The notes: generated from the sequence alone by a model not told the origin. 64,000 bases of DNA from Streptomyces fructofermentans (GCF_014651055.1 NZ_BMWD01000008.1:186001-250000); one strand, 5' to 3'. Positions 17,433 through 28,403 are shown, numbered from the stretch's first letter. Numbers and translations are program-made.

Positions 17433-18710
17433 GTGCGGTTCTCGAAATGGTTGGAGCGCTTCCGCGCGGACGACGGGGATCCGGGGGAGCGGTCGACACC
17501 GGACCGCTCCGCGGACGCCCCGGAGGAACCCGCGTCACCCTCCGGGGAACCCGCGTCACCCTCCGGGGAACCCGCACCACCCTCCGGGGAACCCGCGCCA
17601 CCGCCCGCGGAGCCCCCACGTGCACCGGTTGAGCGGCCGGAGCCCGCCGCCACGGTTCCCTGGGGTGTGCGTGTCGCCGCGGAGGCCGGATGGCGCCTGC
17701 TCGTCATCGCGGGCACCGTATGGGTGCTGGTGCAGGCGATCAGTGCCGTGCGGCTGCTCGTGCTCTCCCTCGCGGCCGCGATCCTGGTCACCGCGCTCCT
17801 TCAGCCCACGGTGGCCCGTCTGCACCGGCACGGGGTACCGCAAGGGGTCGCCACCGTACTGACGGCACTGTGCGGTTTCGTGCTCCTCGGGCTGGTCGGA
17901 TGGTTCGTCATCTGGCAGGTCACGGACAATCTGGAGGACCTGACCGACAGCCTCCAGGGCGGTGTCGACGAGCTGAAGCGCCGGCTGCTCGACAGCCCGT
18001 TCCACATCACGGAGGAGATGCTCGACAACATCACGGAGAAGTTGAGCGACGGCATCGGCTCCAGCAGCGACAAGCTCACCACGGCCGGCATCCACGGTGT
18101 CGCCGTCATCGTGGAGTTCCTCACCGGAGTCCTGCTGACCGTGTTCTCGACGCTGTTCCTGCTCTACGACGGTCCACGGATCTGGAAGTGGAGCCTCAAG
18201 TTCGCCCCGGCCCCCGCCCGCCCGGCACTCGAGGGCGCGGGTCCTCTCGCGTGGCGCACCCTCTCCGCGTACGTGCACGGCACGGTCATCATCGCCTTCA
18301 TCGACGCCCTGTGCATCGGTCTGGGCATCTACTTCCTGGACGTCCCGCTGGCGCTGCCGCTCGCCGTCGTCATCTTCGCCGCCGCGTTCGTCCCCCTCGT
18401 CGGAGCCGTGGTCTCCGGAGCGCTGGCAGTCGTCGTGGCCTTCGTCGCCGAGGGCCTGGTCACCGCGCTGCTGGTCCTGCTGATCGTGCTCGGCGTGCAG
18501 CAGCTCGAGGGGCACATCCTCCAACCGTTCATCCTCGGCCGTGCCGTACGGGTGCACCCGCTCGCGGTCATTCTCTCGGTGGCCGCGGGAGGCCTGCTCG
18601 CCGGTATCGGAGGTGCCGTCGTCGCGGTCCCCCTGGTCGCCGTGGCCAACACGGTCGTGAGCTACCTGCTCAACCGGGACGGCGAGCAGCGGCCGCAGGA
18701 GCAGTCATAG
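17433..18710 (+). CDS. AI-2E family (PerM/YdiK-type) membrane transporter
   Basis: 425-aa polytopic membrane protein. After a Pro/Glu/Ser-rich cytoplasmic N-terminus (residues 20-75) it has seven or eight hydrophobic segments. The conserved C-terminal part has FVPLVGAVVSGALAV and the family hallmark QQLEGHILQPFILGRAVRVHP. A soluble segment of about 80 residues between the third and fourth membrane segments is typical of the family. Members are putative exporters of signals, ions or small organics; the substrate here is unknown. It starts at GTG, with no strong Shine-Dalgarno sequence seen. It is followed by a 240-base gap before secY, so it is probably a separate unit. Confidence 0.88.
   Translation: MRFSKWLERFRADDGDPGERSTPDRSADAPEEPASPSGEPASPSGEPAPPSGEPAPPPAEPPRAPVERPEPAATVPWGVRVAAEAGWRLLVIAGTVWVLVQAISAVRLLVLSLAAAILVTALLQPTVARLHRHGVPQGVATVLTALCGFVLLGLVGWFVIWQVTDNLEDLTDSLQGGVDELKRRLLDSPFHITEEMLDNITEKLSDGIGSSSDKLTTAGIHGVAVIVEFLTGVLLTVFSTLFLLYDGPRIWKWSLKFAPAPARPALEGAGPLAWRTLSAYVHGTVIIAFIDALCIGLGIYFLDVPLALPLAVVIFAAAFVPLVGAVVSGALAVVVAFVAEGLVTALLVLLIVLGVQQLEGHILQPFILGRAVRVHPLAVILSVAAGGLLAGIGGAVVAVPLVAVANTVVSYLLNRDGEQRPQEQS
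17526..17600. repeat. In-frame 21-bp repeat in the transporter N-terminus
   Basis: Three and a half copies of a 21-base unit encode EPASPSG, EPASPSG, EPAPPSG, EPAPP. Gain or loss of units by slippage would keep the frame and change only linker length. Confidence 0.85.
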
Positions 18711-18891
18711 GTCCCGGGGGCGGCGCGACCCCGTCCGGAGCCGGGCGGGACCCCCCTTCCGCGCCGGCGCACCGGGGCTCGGAGGCGATACCGCTGGGCG
18801 GATGGCATTCCGGTGACCCGCGGGCGAGGCGCGTGGCCGTGACGACGGGCGCACTCCTACTCTGCAATTAGTTTTGCTCTTTTCATCCTGG

Positions 18892-18933
18892 CGTATCTGC
18901 GTAGGTGTTTCACCCCTGTCGTATTTGCGTAGG
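18892..18933. promoter_or_regulatory. Paired direct repeats in AT-rich region before secY paralogue
   Basis: CGTATCTGCGTAGG (18892-18905) recurs as CGTATTTGCGTAGG (18920-18933), start-to-start distance 28 bases. The preceding 18860-18890 is unusually AT-rich (CTGCAATTAGTTTTGCTC). The pair could be activator sites or a duplicated -10-like element. AAGGAGG at 18938-18944 follows directly. Confidence 0.5.
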
Positions 18934-18949
18934 GGCGAAGGAGGAAGTC

Positions 18950-20257
18950 GTGCTCGGGACGTTCGCTCAGGTTTTCAAGACCGCCGACTTGCGCAAGAAG
19001 CTCTTCTTCACGCTCGGCATCATCGTGCTGTTCCGCGTGGGCTCACACATTCCCATCCCGGGAGTGAGCTACAGGAATGTCCAGACGTGCGTGGACGCCG
19101 TGTCGAAAGAGGGCGGGCTGCTCGGACTGGTGAATCTGTTCAGCGGCGGCGCCCTGCTCCAGATCACGGTCTTCGCGCTGGGAATCCTGCCGTACATCAC
19201 CGCGAGCATCATTCTCCAGCTCCTGACGGTGGTCATCCCGAGGCTGGAGGCGCTGAAGAAGGAGGGCGCCGCCGGGCAGGGGAAGATCACGCAGTACACC
19301 CGCTACCTGACGGTCGCCCTCGCGGTCCTGCAGGGCACCGGTCTCGTGGCGACCGCCCGCAGCGGCGCGCTGTTCCCCAGTTGCCCCACGGCCCGGAACA
19401 TCGTTCCCGACCAGTCCATCCTCACGACGGTGGTGATGGTGACGACGATCACCGCCGGGACCGCGTGTGTGATGTGGTTCGGAGAGATGATCACCGAGCG
19501 CGGGATCGGCAACGGAATGTCGATGCTCATCTTCATCTCCATCGCCTCCACGCTCCCGGGCGCGCTGTGGACCGTGAAGCAGGAAGGCACCATCGCCGGA
19601 GGATGGGTGAACTTCGGGCTGGTCCTTCTCATCGGATTCGCCATGGTGGGGCTGGTCGTCTTCGTGGAGCAGGCGCAGCGGCGGATTCCGGTGCAGTATT
19701 CGAAGCGGATGATCGGGCGCAAGTCGTACGGCGGAACCTCGACCTACATCCCGCTGAAGATCAACCAGGCCGGCGTGGTCCCGGTCATCTTCGCGTCGTC
19801 GCTCCTCTACATTCCCGCGCTGATCGCGCAGTTCTCCGACTCGAATTCCGGATGGTCGGCGTGGATCAACGGGAACTTCGTCAAGGGCGACCATCCCTTC
19901 TACGTGGCCGCGTACTTCCTTCTGATCGTGTTCTTCGCGTTCTTCTACGTGGCGATCACGTTCAACCCGGAGGAAGTCGCCGGGAACATCAAGCAGGCCG
20001 GGGGTTTCATCCCGGGCATCCGCGCCGGCCGGGCCACGGCCCAGTACCTGGGTTACGTCCTCAACCGGCTCACCTGGCCCGGATCGCTCTACCTCGGGCT
20101 GATCGCCCTGGTGCCGACCGTCGCGTTCGCCAGCTTCGGAGGTGCCAACCAGCTCACCGGCACGAGCGTGCTGATCATCGTGAGCGTGGGGCTGGAGACG
20201 GTCAAGCAGATCAACAGCCAGGTCGAGCAGCAGCACTACGAGGGCTTCCTGCGGTAG
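18950..20257 (+). CDS. secY2: Stand-alone SecY-family translocase subunit (second SecY)
   Basis: 435-aa SecY/Sec61-alpha channel with ten predicted membrane helices. It retains hallmark segments: HIPIPGV, the plug-region LVNLFSGGALLQITVFALGI, PYITASIILQLL, the C4-C5 loop RRIPVQYSKRMIGRKSYGG, and NPEEVAGNIKQAGGFIPGIR. All core features are present, so it should form a functional channel. The GTG start has a perfect AAGGAGG six bases upstream; a longer in-frame start at 18905 has none. Actinobacterial housekeeping secY sits in the ribosomal spc operon beside adk, map and infA, and none of these is here. It therefore looks like a paralogue. Third positions use A/T more often than in neighbouring genes. 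Confidence 0.88.
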   Translation: MLGTFAQVFKTADLRKKLFFTLGIIVLFRVGSHIPIPGVSYRNVQTCVDAVSKEGGLLGLVNLFSGGALLQITVFALGILPYITASIILQLLTVVIPRLEALKKEGAAGQGKITQYTRYLTVALAVLQGTGLVATARSGALFPSCPTARNIVPDQSILTTVVMVTTITAGTACVMWFGEMITERGIGNGMSMLIFISIASTLPGALWTVKQEGTIAGGWVNFGLVLLIGFAMVGLVVFVEQAQRRIPVQYSKRMIGRKSYGGTSTYIPLKINQAGVVPVIFASSLLYIPALIAQFSDSNSGWSAWINGNFVKGDHPFYVAAYFLLIVFFAFFYVAITFNPEEVAGNIKQAGGFIPGIRAGRATAQYLGYVLNRLTWPGSLYLGLIALVPTVAFASFGGANQLTGTSVLIIVSVGLETVKQINSQVEQQHYEGFLR

Positions 20258-20354
20258 CGCCGGCGAAGGTCTCGCGGCACGGCCCCGTCGAGACGCGGCG
20301 GCCGGGTGTCCCCGGCACCGGCCGAGCGCGGGTTGCCGGCGTCGCCGGGGGGCG

Positions 20355-20390
20355 GGCGCGGGAGCCCGCGCGGTGGCGGGCTCCCGCGCC
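20355..20390. terminator. Strong hairpin between secY paralogue and nitrilase gene
   Basis: A perfect 15-bp stem (GGCGCGGGAGCCCGC with its complement at 20376-20390) and six-base loop sit between two convergent genes. It probably terminates both. Confidence 0.8.
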
Positions 20391-20401
20391 ACGGCCCGGG
20401 G

Positions 20402-21094
20402 CTACTTGGTGAAGACGGCCCGCGCGAAGTCGTCGGGTGCGGTGCCGGCCTCCGCGACGAGCCTGCCGTCGGCGGCCCAGATTCCCGAGCGGCCGGACGT
20501 GCGGTCGAAGCCGCCACCGGTCGGGCCCGCGAAGGCGGCCGTGGCGGCCCACACGCCGTGGTCGGCGGCGACCCGGCGAGCGCGCTCGCCGTGCACCTCG
20601 GCCTCGTGGTCGGCGTGGACGACCCCGGCCACGTACCCGTCGATGCCCAGGGCCGCCGTCCTCGCCGCGTGCTCGGGGATGCCCGTGTCGCGGCAGACGG
20701 CGAGTCCCAGCCGCCACCCGTCGACCTCGATCACGGTCGGCTCCCCGGGCGTGAAGTGCGCGGCCTCGCTGCCGTGGAGGTGGACCTTCCCGTAGACCGC
20801 GTGGGCGCCGTCCCCCCGTACGGCCAGGACGCCGATGTGAGGACCGGGCACGGGCGCGCCGACCAGGGCGAGCGTCCCGGTCTCGGCGCACGCGGCGACG
20901 ATCGGAGCCAGCCGTTCGTCGTTAGGGGCGATCGGCTCGGCGTCGAGCTCGTATCCGGTCAGCGACATCTCGGGGAAGACCACCACCCGCGCGCCCGCCG
21001 CCCGAACCGCTTCGGCGTGTGCCACGGCGTTGCCCGCCACGTCGTGAGCCGTGCACCTCGGCTGCGCCACAGCGATGCTCAACGAATGTCCCAC
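20402..21094 (-). CDS. Carbon-nitrogen hydrolase (nitrilase superfamily)
   Basis: 230-aa amidohydrolase, slightly short for the family (250-300). The catalytic triad is visible: Glu in VVFPEMSLTGYE, Lys in VYGKVHLHG, and Cys in GLAVCRDTGIPE. A second Glu in the position after the cysteine is less clear. Members hydrolyse amides such as omega-amides, N-carbamoyl compounds or deaminated glutathione. Substrate unknown. The GTG start has GGAG eight bases upstream. It is cytoplasmic and probably monocistronic. Confidence 0.85.
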   Translation of the reverse strand: MGHSLSIAVAQPRCTAHDVAGNAVAHAEAVRAAGARVVVFPEMSLTGYELDAEPIAPNDERLAPIVAACAETGTLALVGAPVPGPHIGVLAVRGDGAHAVYGKVHLHGSEAAHFTPGEPTVIEVDGWRLGLAVCRDTGIPEHAARTAALGIDGYVAGVVHADHEAEVHGERARRVAADHGVWAATAAFAGPTGGGFDRTSGRSGIWAADGRLVAEAGTAPDDFARAVFTK

Positions 21095-21374
21095 CCCGGG
21101 CTCCTTTCATCGAATTGCCTGGTCAGCGTACCTGGCGACCGCGACGCGGGCCGTGGAGCCCCGGGGTGTGCACGCCCGCCGCCCGGCGGCGGGCGGGGAG
21201 CTGCCACGGCCCGCGGCACACGGTGGTCGAACCGCGGCGTCCCGGCCGGCCGGCGCGAGCGCGGACCCGACCGGGAACCGACCGGCCCGGCGCCCGGAGG
21301 CGTGCCGGTGTGCCGCCGCGCGTCACGGCGTCCCGGCCCGGCGAGCGCCTCGCGGACGGTTCGGGAGACGGGTG

Positions 21375-23210
21375 CTAACCCAGCGCGCGGTCCAGGTTGA
21401 AGGCGGTACTGATCAGGGCGAGGTGGGTGAACGCCTGCGGGAAGTTGCCCTGTTGCTCGCCGGTGAGCCCGATCTCCTCGGCGTACAGGCCGAGATGATT
21501 GGCGTAGGTGAGCATCTTCTCGAACGCCAGCTGGGCCTCGTCGAGCCGTCCCGCCCGCGCCAGGGCCTCGACGTACCAGAACGAGCAGATGGAGAACGTG
21601 CCCTCGTCGCCGCGCAGTCCGTCCGGGCTGGCGTTGGGGTCGTAGCGGTAGACGAGCGAGTCGGACACGAGCTCCTCGGTGATCACGTCCAGCGTGGACA
21701 GCCACTTCGGGTCGGTGGGCGCGATGAACTTCGTCAGGGGCATCATCAGGACGGCCGCGTCGAGCACGTCCTCGCCCTCCTGCTGGACGAAGGCGCGGCG
21801 CCGCTCCGACCAGCCGCGCTCCATGATCCGCCGGTAGATGTCGTCGCGGGAACGCTGCCAGCGGAGCAGGTCGGCGGGCAGGCCGCGCCGGTTGGCGAGG
21901 CGGATCGCCCGCTCGATCGCGACCCAGCACATCAGGCGCGAGTAGATGAAGTTCTTCCGGCCGCCGCGGGTCTCCCACACTCCCTCGTCGGGCTGGTCCC
22001 AGTGGGCGCACACCCAGTCCACGAGCGCGCAGACGCTGTCCCACAGATCACTGGAGATGGGCTGCGCCCACTTGTCGTAGAGGTAGATGGAGTCGATGAG
22101 GGCCCCGTAGCTGTCCAGTTGGAGCTGGCCCGCGGCACCGTTGCCGATCCGGACGGGAGCGGACTTCTGGTGGCCCTCCAGGTGGGAGAGTTCGCTCTCG
22201 GGCAGGTGGGTGCGGCCGTCGATCCCGTACATGATCTGCAGCGGCCCGGAGGCGTCGTCGGTGCCCTTGCAGGCGCGCGTGGTGAGGAACTTGATGAAAG
22301 CCTCCGCCTCGGTCGTGAAGCCGAGCCTGAGCATCGCGTAGACGCAGAACGCGGCGTCCCTGATCCACGCGTAGCGGTAGTCCCAGTTGCGCTCCCCGCC
22401 GAGCTGCTCGGGAAGACTCGTGGTCGGCGCGGCGATGATGGCGCCGGTCGGGGCGTACGTGAGGAGCTTGAGCGTGAGGGCCGACCGGTGCACCATCTCC
22501 CGCCAGCGCCCGCGGTACTGCGACTGGCTCAGCCAGCGCCGCCAGTAGGCGACCGTGTCGGCGAACTCGACCGCCGCCTCCTTGTGTGCGCAGCCCCGCT
22601 GTTCGACCCCGTCGCCGATCTTGTCGAGCGCGAACACCGCCGACTCGCCCTCGCCCAGCTTGAAGTCCGCGCGCACATCGGTGCCGTCGCTCTCCAGCGG
22701 GACCGTCGACGTCAGGGCGAGGCGCAGGTTCGCGGAGTCGAAGACGGCGCTCTCGGGGTTCGTGCGCACGGTGTGCGGGGCGGTGCCGTACTCGAAGCGC
22801 GGGGCGACGTGAAGCTGGAAGGGCACGGTTCCCCGCACGCACAGGACACGCCGGATGAGCCGGTGGCGCTTGGTCTCGGCGACGCCGTCCGTCATCGGCA
22901 TGTAGTCCTGGACCTCGCCGGCGCCGTCCGCCGTGAAGAAGCGGGTGATCAGGACGTTGGTGTCGGGGAAGTAGAACTGCTTCGACTGGGCGGACACGGT
23001 GGGGGACAGGGCGAAGAACCCGCCGCGATCGGCGTCCAGGAGCGATCCGAACACACTGGGGGAGTCGAACGACGGGCAGCAGTACCAGTCGATGGTGCCT
23101 TCCGTCCCCACCAGGGCAACGGTGTGCAGATCGCCGATGAGACCGTGATCGGCGATCGGCAGGTAGCGGGATCGACCCGGAGTATCAGGAGGCCTCACGT
23201 TCTCGGCCAT
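21375..23210 (-). CDS. Glycoside hydrolase family 15 protein (glucoamylase/trehalase-like)
   Basis: 611-aa cytoplasmic GH15 enzyme. The N-terminal beta-sandwich starts with YLPIADHGLIGDLHTVALVG and GTIDWYCCPSFDSPSVFG. The (alpha/alpha)6 catalytic barrel follows, with GGERNWDYRYAWIRDAAF and a late GLYAEEIG segment carrying a likely catalytic glutamate. In actinobacteria close relatives hydrolyse trehalose or alpha-glucans. The ATG at 23210 is taken because GGGAGG precedes it; upstream in-frame codons are Arg/Thr-rich and unlikely. There is no signal peptide. It is divergent from the following hypothetical gene. Confidence 0.88.
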   Translation of the reverse strand: MAENVRPPDTPGRSRYLPIADHGLIGDLHTVALVGTEGTIDWYCCPSFDSPSVFGSLLDADRGGFFALSPTVSAQSKQFYFPDTNVLITRFFTADGAGEVQDYMPMTDGVAETKRHRLIRRVLCVRGTVPFQLHVAPRFEYGTAPHTVRTNPESAVFDSANLRLALTSTVPLESDGTDVRADFKLGEGESAVFALDKIGDGVEQRGCAHKEAAVEFADTVAYWRRWLSQSQYRGRWREMVHRSALTLKLLTYAPTGAIIAAPTTSLPEQLGGERNWDYRYAWIRDAAFCVYAMLRLGFTTEAEAFIKFLTTRACKGTDDASGPLQIMYGIDGRTHLPESELSHLEGHQKSAPVRIGNGAAGQLQLDSYGALIDSIYLYDKWAQPISSDLWDSVCALVDWVCAHWDQPDEGVWETRGGRKNFIYSRLMCWVAIERAIRLANRRGLPADLLRWQRSRDDIYRRIMERGWSERRRAFVQQEGEDVLDAAVLMMPLTKFIAPTDPKWLSTLDVITEELVSDSLVYRYDPNASPDGLRGDEGTFSICSFWYVEALARAGRLDEAQLAFEKMLTYANHLGLYAEEIGLTGEQQGNFPQAFTHLALISTAFNLDRALG

Positions 23211-23416
23211 CGCCTGCCTCCCTACCGGCGCGCGTGCCGATGGCCGGCCGGCGCCGACCGTACAGCTCACGGGCTCGTTCCAGCGTAGAAGGAAGCGGGT
23301 CGGCGCGCCTGTCGAGCGCCCGCTCCCGCGGGTTCGGGTGCGGCGGGCCCGCGTCACCGCGCACCGCCGGGCCGACCGCGACTGCGTTGTCAGTGGCGGC
23401 CCCTACCGTCGGTGCC

Positions 23417-24463
23417 ATGGACTTCGTGACATCCCCTTGGGAGCCACCGGAACGCGTGGAGCACGTCCTGGGCCTCGCGGGCGCGGGCGACCTCGCCACG
23501 CTGTCGCGCGCACTGCTCTTCCCCGAGGGCTGGTGCGACGAGGGTTTTGGCGTGATGACCGTGCTGCGCGGCCTGCCGGAGGCCGACCGCAGGGTGCTGG
23601 CCCGTTCGTTCGCCGGGCACATGACCACGACCCGCGGCGGCCCCGACGCCCGGAGGCACGCGCTGGTGCTGCTGGCCGCGGTCGCGGACGGCTTCGCCGA
23701 CCCCTCCTGGTGCGAGGCGTGGGACGCCCTGCTCAGGGAGAAGGCGCGCCGGTACTGGTACTCCCAGGTGGACGACGAGATGTGGACGTGCGCTTGGGCG
23801 CTGCTCGACGCGGGCAGGCCGCTGTCCGACGAGGTGATCGGTCTGCTCCGACGGTCCGCGAAGGAGTCGTGGCGGCCGGAGTGCATGGAGCCCGTGCTCG
23901 GCCGGCTTCACGGCCCCGTGCTCAACGCCGGCGAACCCTGGGCCGATTGTGTTCTCGCCGATCTCGCCGATCTCGCCGATCTCGCCGTCCTCGACGTGCC
24001 GCCCGCACCGGGCGGGCCCTGGCACGCCGTCGTCGAGCACGCTCTGCGGGCGCCGGTGGGCCGTCCCACCCGCGCCTGGGACCGCCGCGCACTGGTCCTC
24101 GCCGACCCGCTCGGCCGCGAGCGGGTCCGTGACACGGCTACACCCTGGCTGGAGGTCGCCGCGGAGGGCGGAGGCGGCACCGACGGCGCGTACGACCCGT
24201 ACAACCTTCCCGCGCTCGCCGGACTCGCCTGGCTGCTCTCCCTGCTTCCGCCGGATCCCGCGACCATCCGCGCACTGGGCGCCCTGGTCGAGCGCCCACC
24301 CTCCAGAACGTCGCTGACCGGCACCGCCGTACGCGCTCTGGGCCGCCTCCCGCACCGCCTCGGCCACCCCGAGCTGGAGCGCCTCTCCGCCCGTGTCGCC
24401 CACAAGGTGACGCACCGGCAGATACGCGAGGCCCTTGAGGTGCGCGGGGCCCCGGAGGGCTGA
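23417..24463 (+). CDS. Hypothetical protein, 348 aa, helical
   Basis: I do not recognise the family. The sequence is rich in Leu/Ala helices with regularly spaced Trp and Asp, reminiscent of HEAT-like or ARM-like solenoids. There is no signal peptide or membrane segment. The region around residue 180 contains LADLADLADLA, from a 9-base unit CTCGCCGAT repeated three times (about 23953-23982). No strong ribosome binding site precedes the ATG. Its neighbours, GH15 (divergent) and a dead permease (convergent), give no functional hint. Confidence 0.7.
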   Translation: MDFVTSPWEPPERVEHVLGLAGAGDLATLSRALLFPEGWCDEGFGVMTVLRGLPEADRRVLARSFAGHMTTTRGGPDARRHALVLLAAVADGFADPSWCEAWDALLREKARRYWYSQVDDEMWTCAWALLDAGRPLSDEVIGLLRRSAKESWRPECMEPVLGRLHGPVLNAGEPWADCVLADLADLADLAVLDVPPAPGGPWHAVVEHALRAPVGRPTRAWDRRALVLADPLGRERVRDTATPWLEVAAEGGGGTDGAYDPYNLPALAGLAWLLSLLPPDPATIRALGALVERPPSRTSLTGTAVRALGRLPHRLGHPELERLSARVAHKVTHRQIREALEVRGAPEG

Positions 24464-24527
24464 CAGGCGTTCGCGCCCGCGCGGGTGCCGGGGGATGGTG
24501 TCGGGCGCGGACACGGCCGGTCGCGCC

Positions 24528-25023
24528 TCACTTCTCGCTGAAGGCGCCCGCCTCCCCGGGGTCCGTCTCCGGTGCTTGGCGGTCGAACCTCAGCATCGCG
24601 AGGAAGAGGAGCGCGCCCCCGACCGGCGGCCCGGCCACGATCACGACGGAGACGCGCGCCACTCGTGATCACTGATCGCGAGATGGCGGAAGGCCAGCCG
24701 GCCGCACCCCCGGCCGGCCTTCGGCCCGGCCGGCCGCGAGGCCCACTGGCAGCGCGAGGCCCACTGTCAGGAGGAGCCGCTGAGCGGGACGCGCGCCGCG
24801 AAGGCGACCACCAGCGCCGCCAGGGTCTGCCGCTCTGCCCCGCCGCCGCCACGATCCAGAGCCGGATCCCGACCTGCCGCGCGGTCACCAGTACCTCGTC
24901 GTACGTCGCGAAGACGCCGACCGCCACGGAGCTGAACGCCAACGAGATCGCGAACACCTGGAAGGAGCCGAGCGTGCGCTGCAACTCCTGGTCGCGTACG
25001 ACACGTGCGCGGACTGTACGCAT
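24528..25023 (-). pseudogene. Decayed amino-acid permease (APC family) remnant
   Basis: Reading from 25023, the frame encodes a typical permease N-terminus (VVRDQELQRTLGSFQVFAIS, then FSSVAVGVFATYDEVL). It shifts frame at about 24830 into ALVVAFAARVPLSG and stops. Near 24650-24528 another frame gives the permease-like C-terminus VIVAGPPVGGALLFLAML, ending FSEK-stop. About 1 kb that should encode most membrane helices is missing. I interpret a large internal deletion plus frameshift in an APC-superfamily transporter. No transposase scar is visible. Confidence 0.75.
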
Positions 25024-25258
25024 TCGGGCCCACTCCGGGTCTCGCGATCGTCGGCGGCTCCGAACCGTCGCGGTCGGTGCCCGGCATCCCGGGGGCGGCC
25101 CGTTCCCTATGTCCGAAACGGCCGATCGGGTGGAGTGCGGACCGGAGGCGCGCCGTCTCGTGGAGCGGACAACTCCGTATACGAAGAACCGCCGGCGCTA
25201 CGGTGTGGAGGCGATCTCTGCAGGTGGAGCGATCCACGTCACATGTTCGCAGAATCAC

Positions 25259-26861
<1,603 letters not shown>

Positions 26862-26879
26862 CCGCGACCGCGATCCGCG

Positions 26880-26911
26880 AGGGCTCGTACGGCTTCGGCC
26901 GTACGGGCCCT
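26880..26911 (+). terminator. gdhA terminator hairpin
   Basis: AGGGCTCGTACGGC, loop TTC, then the nearly complementary GGCCGTACGGGCCCT, starting 19 bases after the gdhA stop. The stem has one mismatch. Confidence 0.75.
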
Positions 26912-27113
26912 TCGTCGTGCCCGGCCCAGGACGGTCCCGCGAGTCGGAGGCGGTCCGAAGGCCGTGTCGCACCAGGGGCCCCGCCGGTCGCACGGAAGGC
27001 GGACGCAGGCGGGAATGCTCAGCAGAACCTCTGAAGACGCCGGTCCTGCGGTTGCGCGCAGCCACGCGGGGCGACATTCAGGGGCAGGGGACGCATCCGG
27101 AGGGGGAGCGGGC

Positions 27114-27704
27114 ATGGGGACTGACTTGCGCGGGACCGGGGCGGGGGAAGGCGCCGGAGCACTCGACACGTACGACGTCGCCTTCCTGGCGGGCGGGGTG
27201 CAGCGCGTGGTGGACAGCGCGATCATCGCGCTCTCGGAGCGTGGACTCCTGGTGGTGCGTGCCTCGCGGGTGCGTGCCGTGGACGGCGGGCGGGCCGGCC
27301 ATCCGGTCGAACGCGCCCTGGTCGAGGCGTGCGCCGGCGCCGGCGGAAGGAGCGTCGCGGCCGCCCGGCAGCTGATGCGGCACTCGCCCGAGGTCGATGA
27401 GATCGGTCGTCGACTCGCCGCCCGGGGCCTGGTGAGGCGCCCGCGGCTCAGGCCGACCCGCGAGGGCAGGCGGCAGTTGGAGGCGGTCGTGCGGGCCGGG
27501 AGCGTGCCCGCGTACCTGCTCGACGGACCCGCAGTGCTCGGGCCGGGCCCGGTCCGACGGGGCGTCATGGACGCGGCTCCCCTTCCCAGCGGTCTCGGCC
27601 GGCTTCTGGTCCGTATGGGCAAGGCCCTGGACGACGACTCGGGTTGGGGATCGGACTCGGGCGACTCGGGAAGCGGTTGCGGCGGTGGGGGCGGCGGGGA
27701 CTGA
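27114..27704 (+). CDS. TIGR04222-like protein with Gly/Ser-rich C-terminus
   Basis: 196-aa protein. The N-terminal half (LDTYDVAFLAGGVQRVVDSA, then LSERGLLVV) is the pattern found at the start of many actinobacterial TIGR04222 proteins. The C-terminus is a Ser/Asp/Gly tail ending CGGGGGGD, also typical of that group. Unlike most members it shows no strong transmembrane helices, so it may be a short soluble relative. Function unknown. GGAGGGGG precedes the ATG. The residues from 85 to 130 look like a winged-helix-type module (GRRLAARGLVRRPRLRPTRE), a weak resemblance only. Confidence 0.65.
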   Translation: MGTDLRGTGAGEGAGALDTYDVAFLAGGVQRVVDSAIIALSERGLLVVRASRVRAVDGGRAGHPVERALVEACAGAGGRSVAAARQLMRHSPEVDEIGRRLAARGLVRRPRLRPTREGRRQLEAVVRAGSVPAYLLDGPAVLGPGPVRRGVMDAAPLPSGLGRLLVRMGKALDDDSGWGSDSGDSGSGCGGGGGGD

Positions 27705-27794
27705 GGCCGCGCCGGTTCCCCACCCCTCGCGGGCCGTCGGCTGGGCGCGGCTCTTCGCCTGCCGCCTGCCGGCCGTGGACTTCGGGTTCCGGGG

Positions 27795-28403
27795 TCATGG
27801 CCCCGGGGGTGTCCCGTCGGCGCTCGGGGTGCGCGGCACCCGGAAGCGCAGATGTGTCACGTGCGGCGAGGCGAGGACTCTGGTCCGTTCCAGTTCGAGA
27901 CGCTCCGGTCCCAGATGTTCGAACAGCCGGCGTCCGTCGCCCAGGAGCACCGGCGCGATCTGGAGGTTGATCTCGTCGACGAGTCCCGCGCCGATGGCCT
28001 GCTGCGCGGTGTCGGCGCCCATCAGCGCCACGTCCTTGCCGTCGGCCGCGGATTTCGCCTGCCGGAGGGCGCTCCGCAGACCGTCGGTGACGAAGGTGAA
28101 GGTCCCGCTCCTCATCGTGCGCGGGCCCAGGGCGTGGTGCGTGAGCACGAGGCACGGCACCGGGAACGGGGTGTCCCGCCAGACCCCGACACCCACGTCG
28201 AACGTCCGTCTGCCCAGCACCACGGCACCTGTCGAGTCCGAGACCTCGCGTGTCACGGCGCTGTCGACACCGTCCGCCGGTGTGTTCAGGATCCAGTCGT
28301 GCAGGCGCAGTCCGCCCCGGCCCATGGGGTGCTCGACGCTGATGTCCGGACCTGCCATGAAGCCGTCGAGCGACAGGGTGACGTGCAGAACCACCTTGCT
28401 CAT
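27795..28403 (-). CDS. RibD C-terminal/DHFR-like reductase
   Basis: 202-aa protein of the dihydrofolate-reductase-like RibD_C family. MSKVVLHVTLSLDGFMAGPD is the characteristic first strand with the SLDGF motif; VVLGRRTFDVG, VALMGADTAQQAIGAGLVDEI and LLGDGRRLF follow in order. Such stand-alone proteins are NADPH-binding reductases, common in actinobacteria, of unknown substrate; it is not the riboflavin enzyme by context. A GGAGAGG sequence precedes the ATG. It is convergent with the TIGR04222-like gene and lies downstream of the GntR gene on the same strand across a 157-base gap. Confidence 0.85.
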   Translation of the reverse strand: MSKVVLHVTLSLDGFMAGPDISVEHPMGRGGLRLHDWILNTPADGVDSAVTREVSDSTGAVVLGRRTFDVGVGVWRDTPFPVPCLVLTHHALGPRTMRSGTFTFVTDGLRSALRQAKSAADGKDVALMGADTAQQAIGAGLVDEINLQIAPVLLGDGRRLFEHLGPERLELERTRVLASPHVTHLRFRVPRTPSADGTPPGP

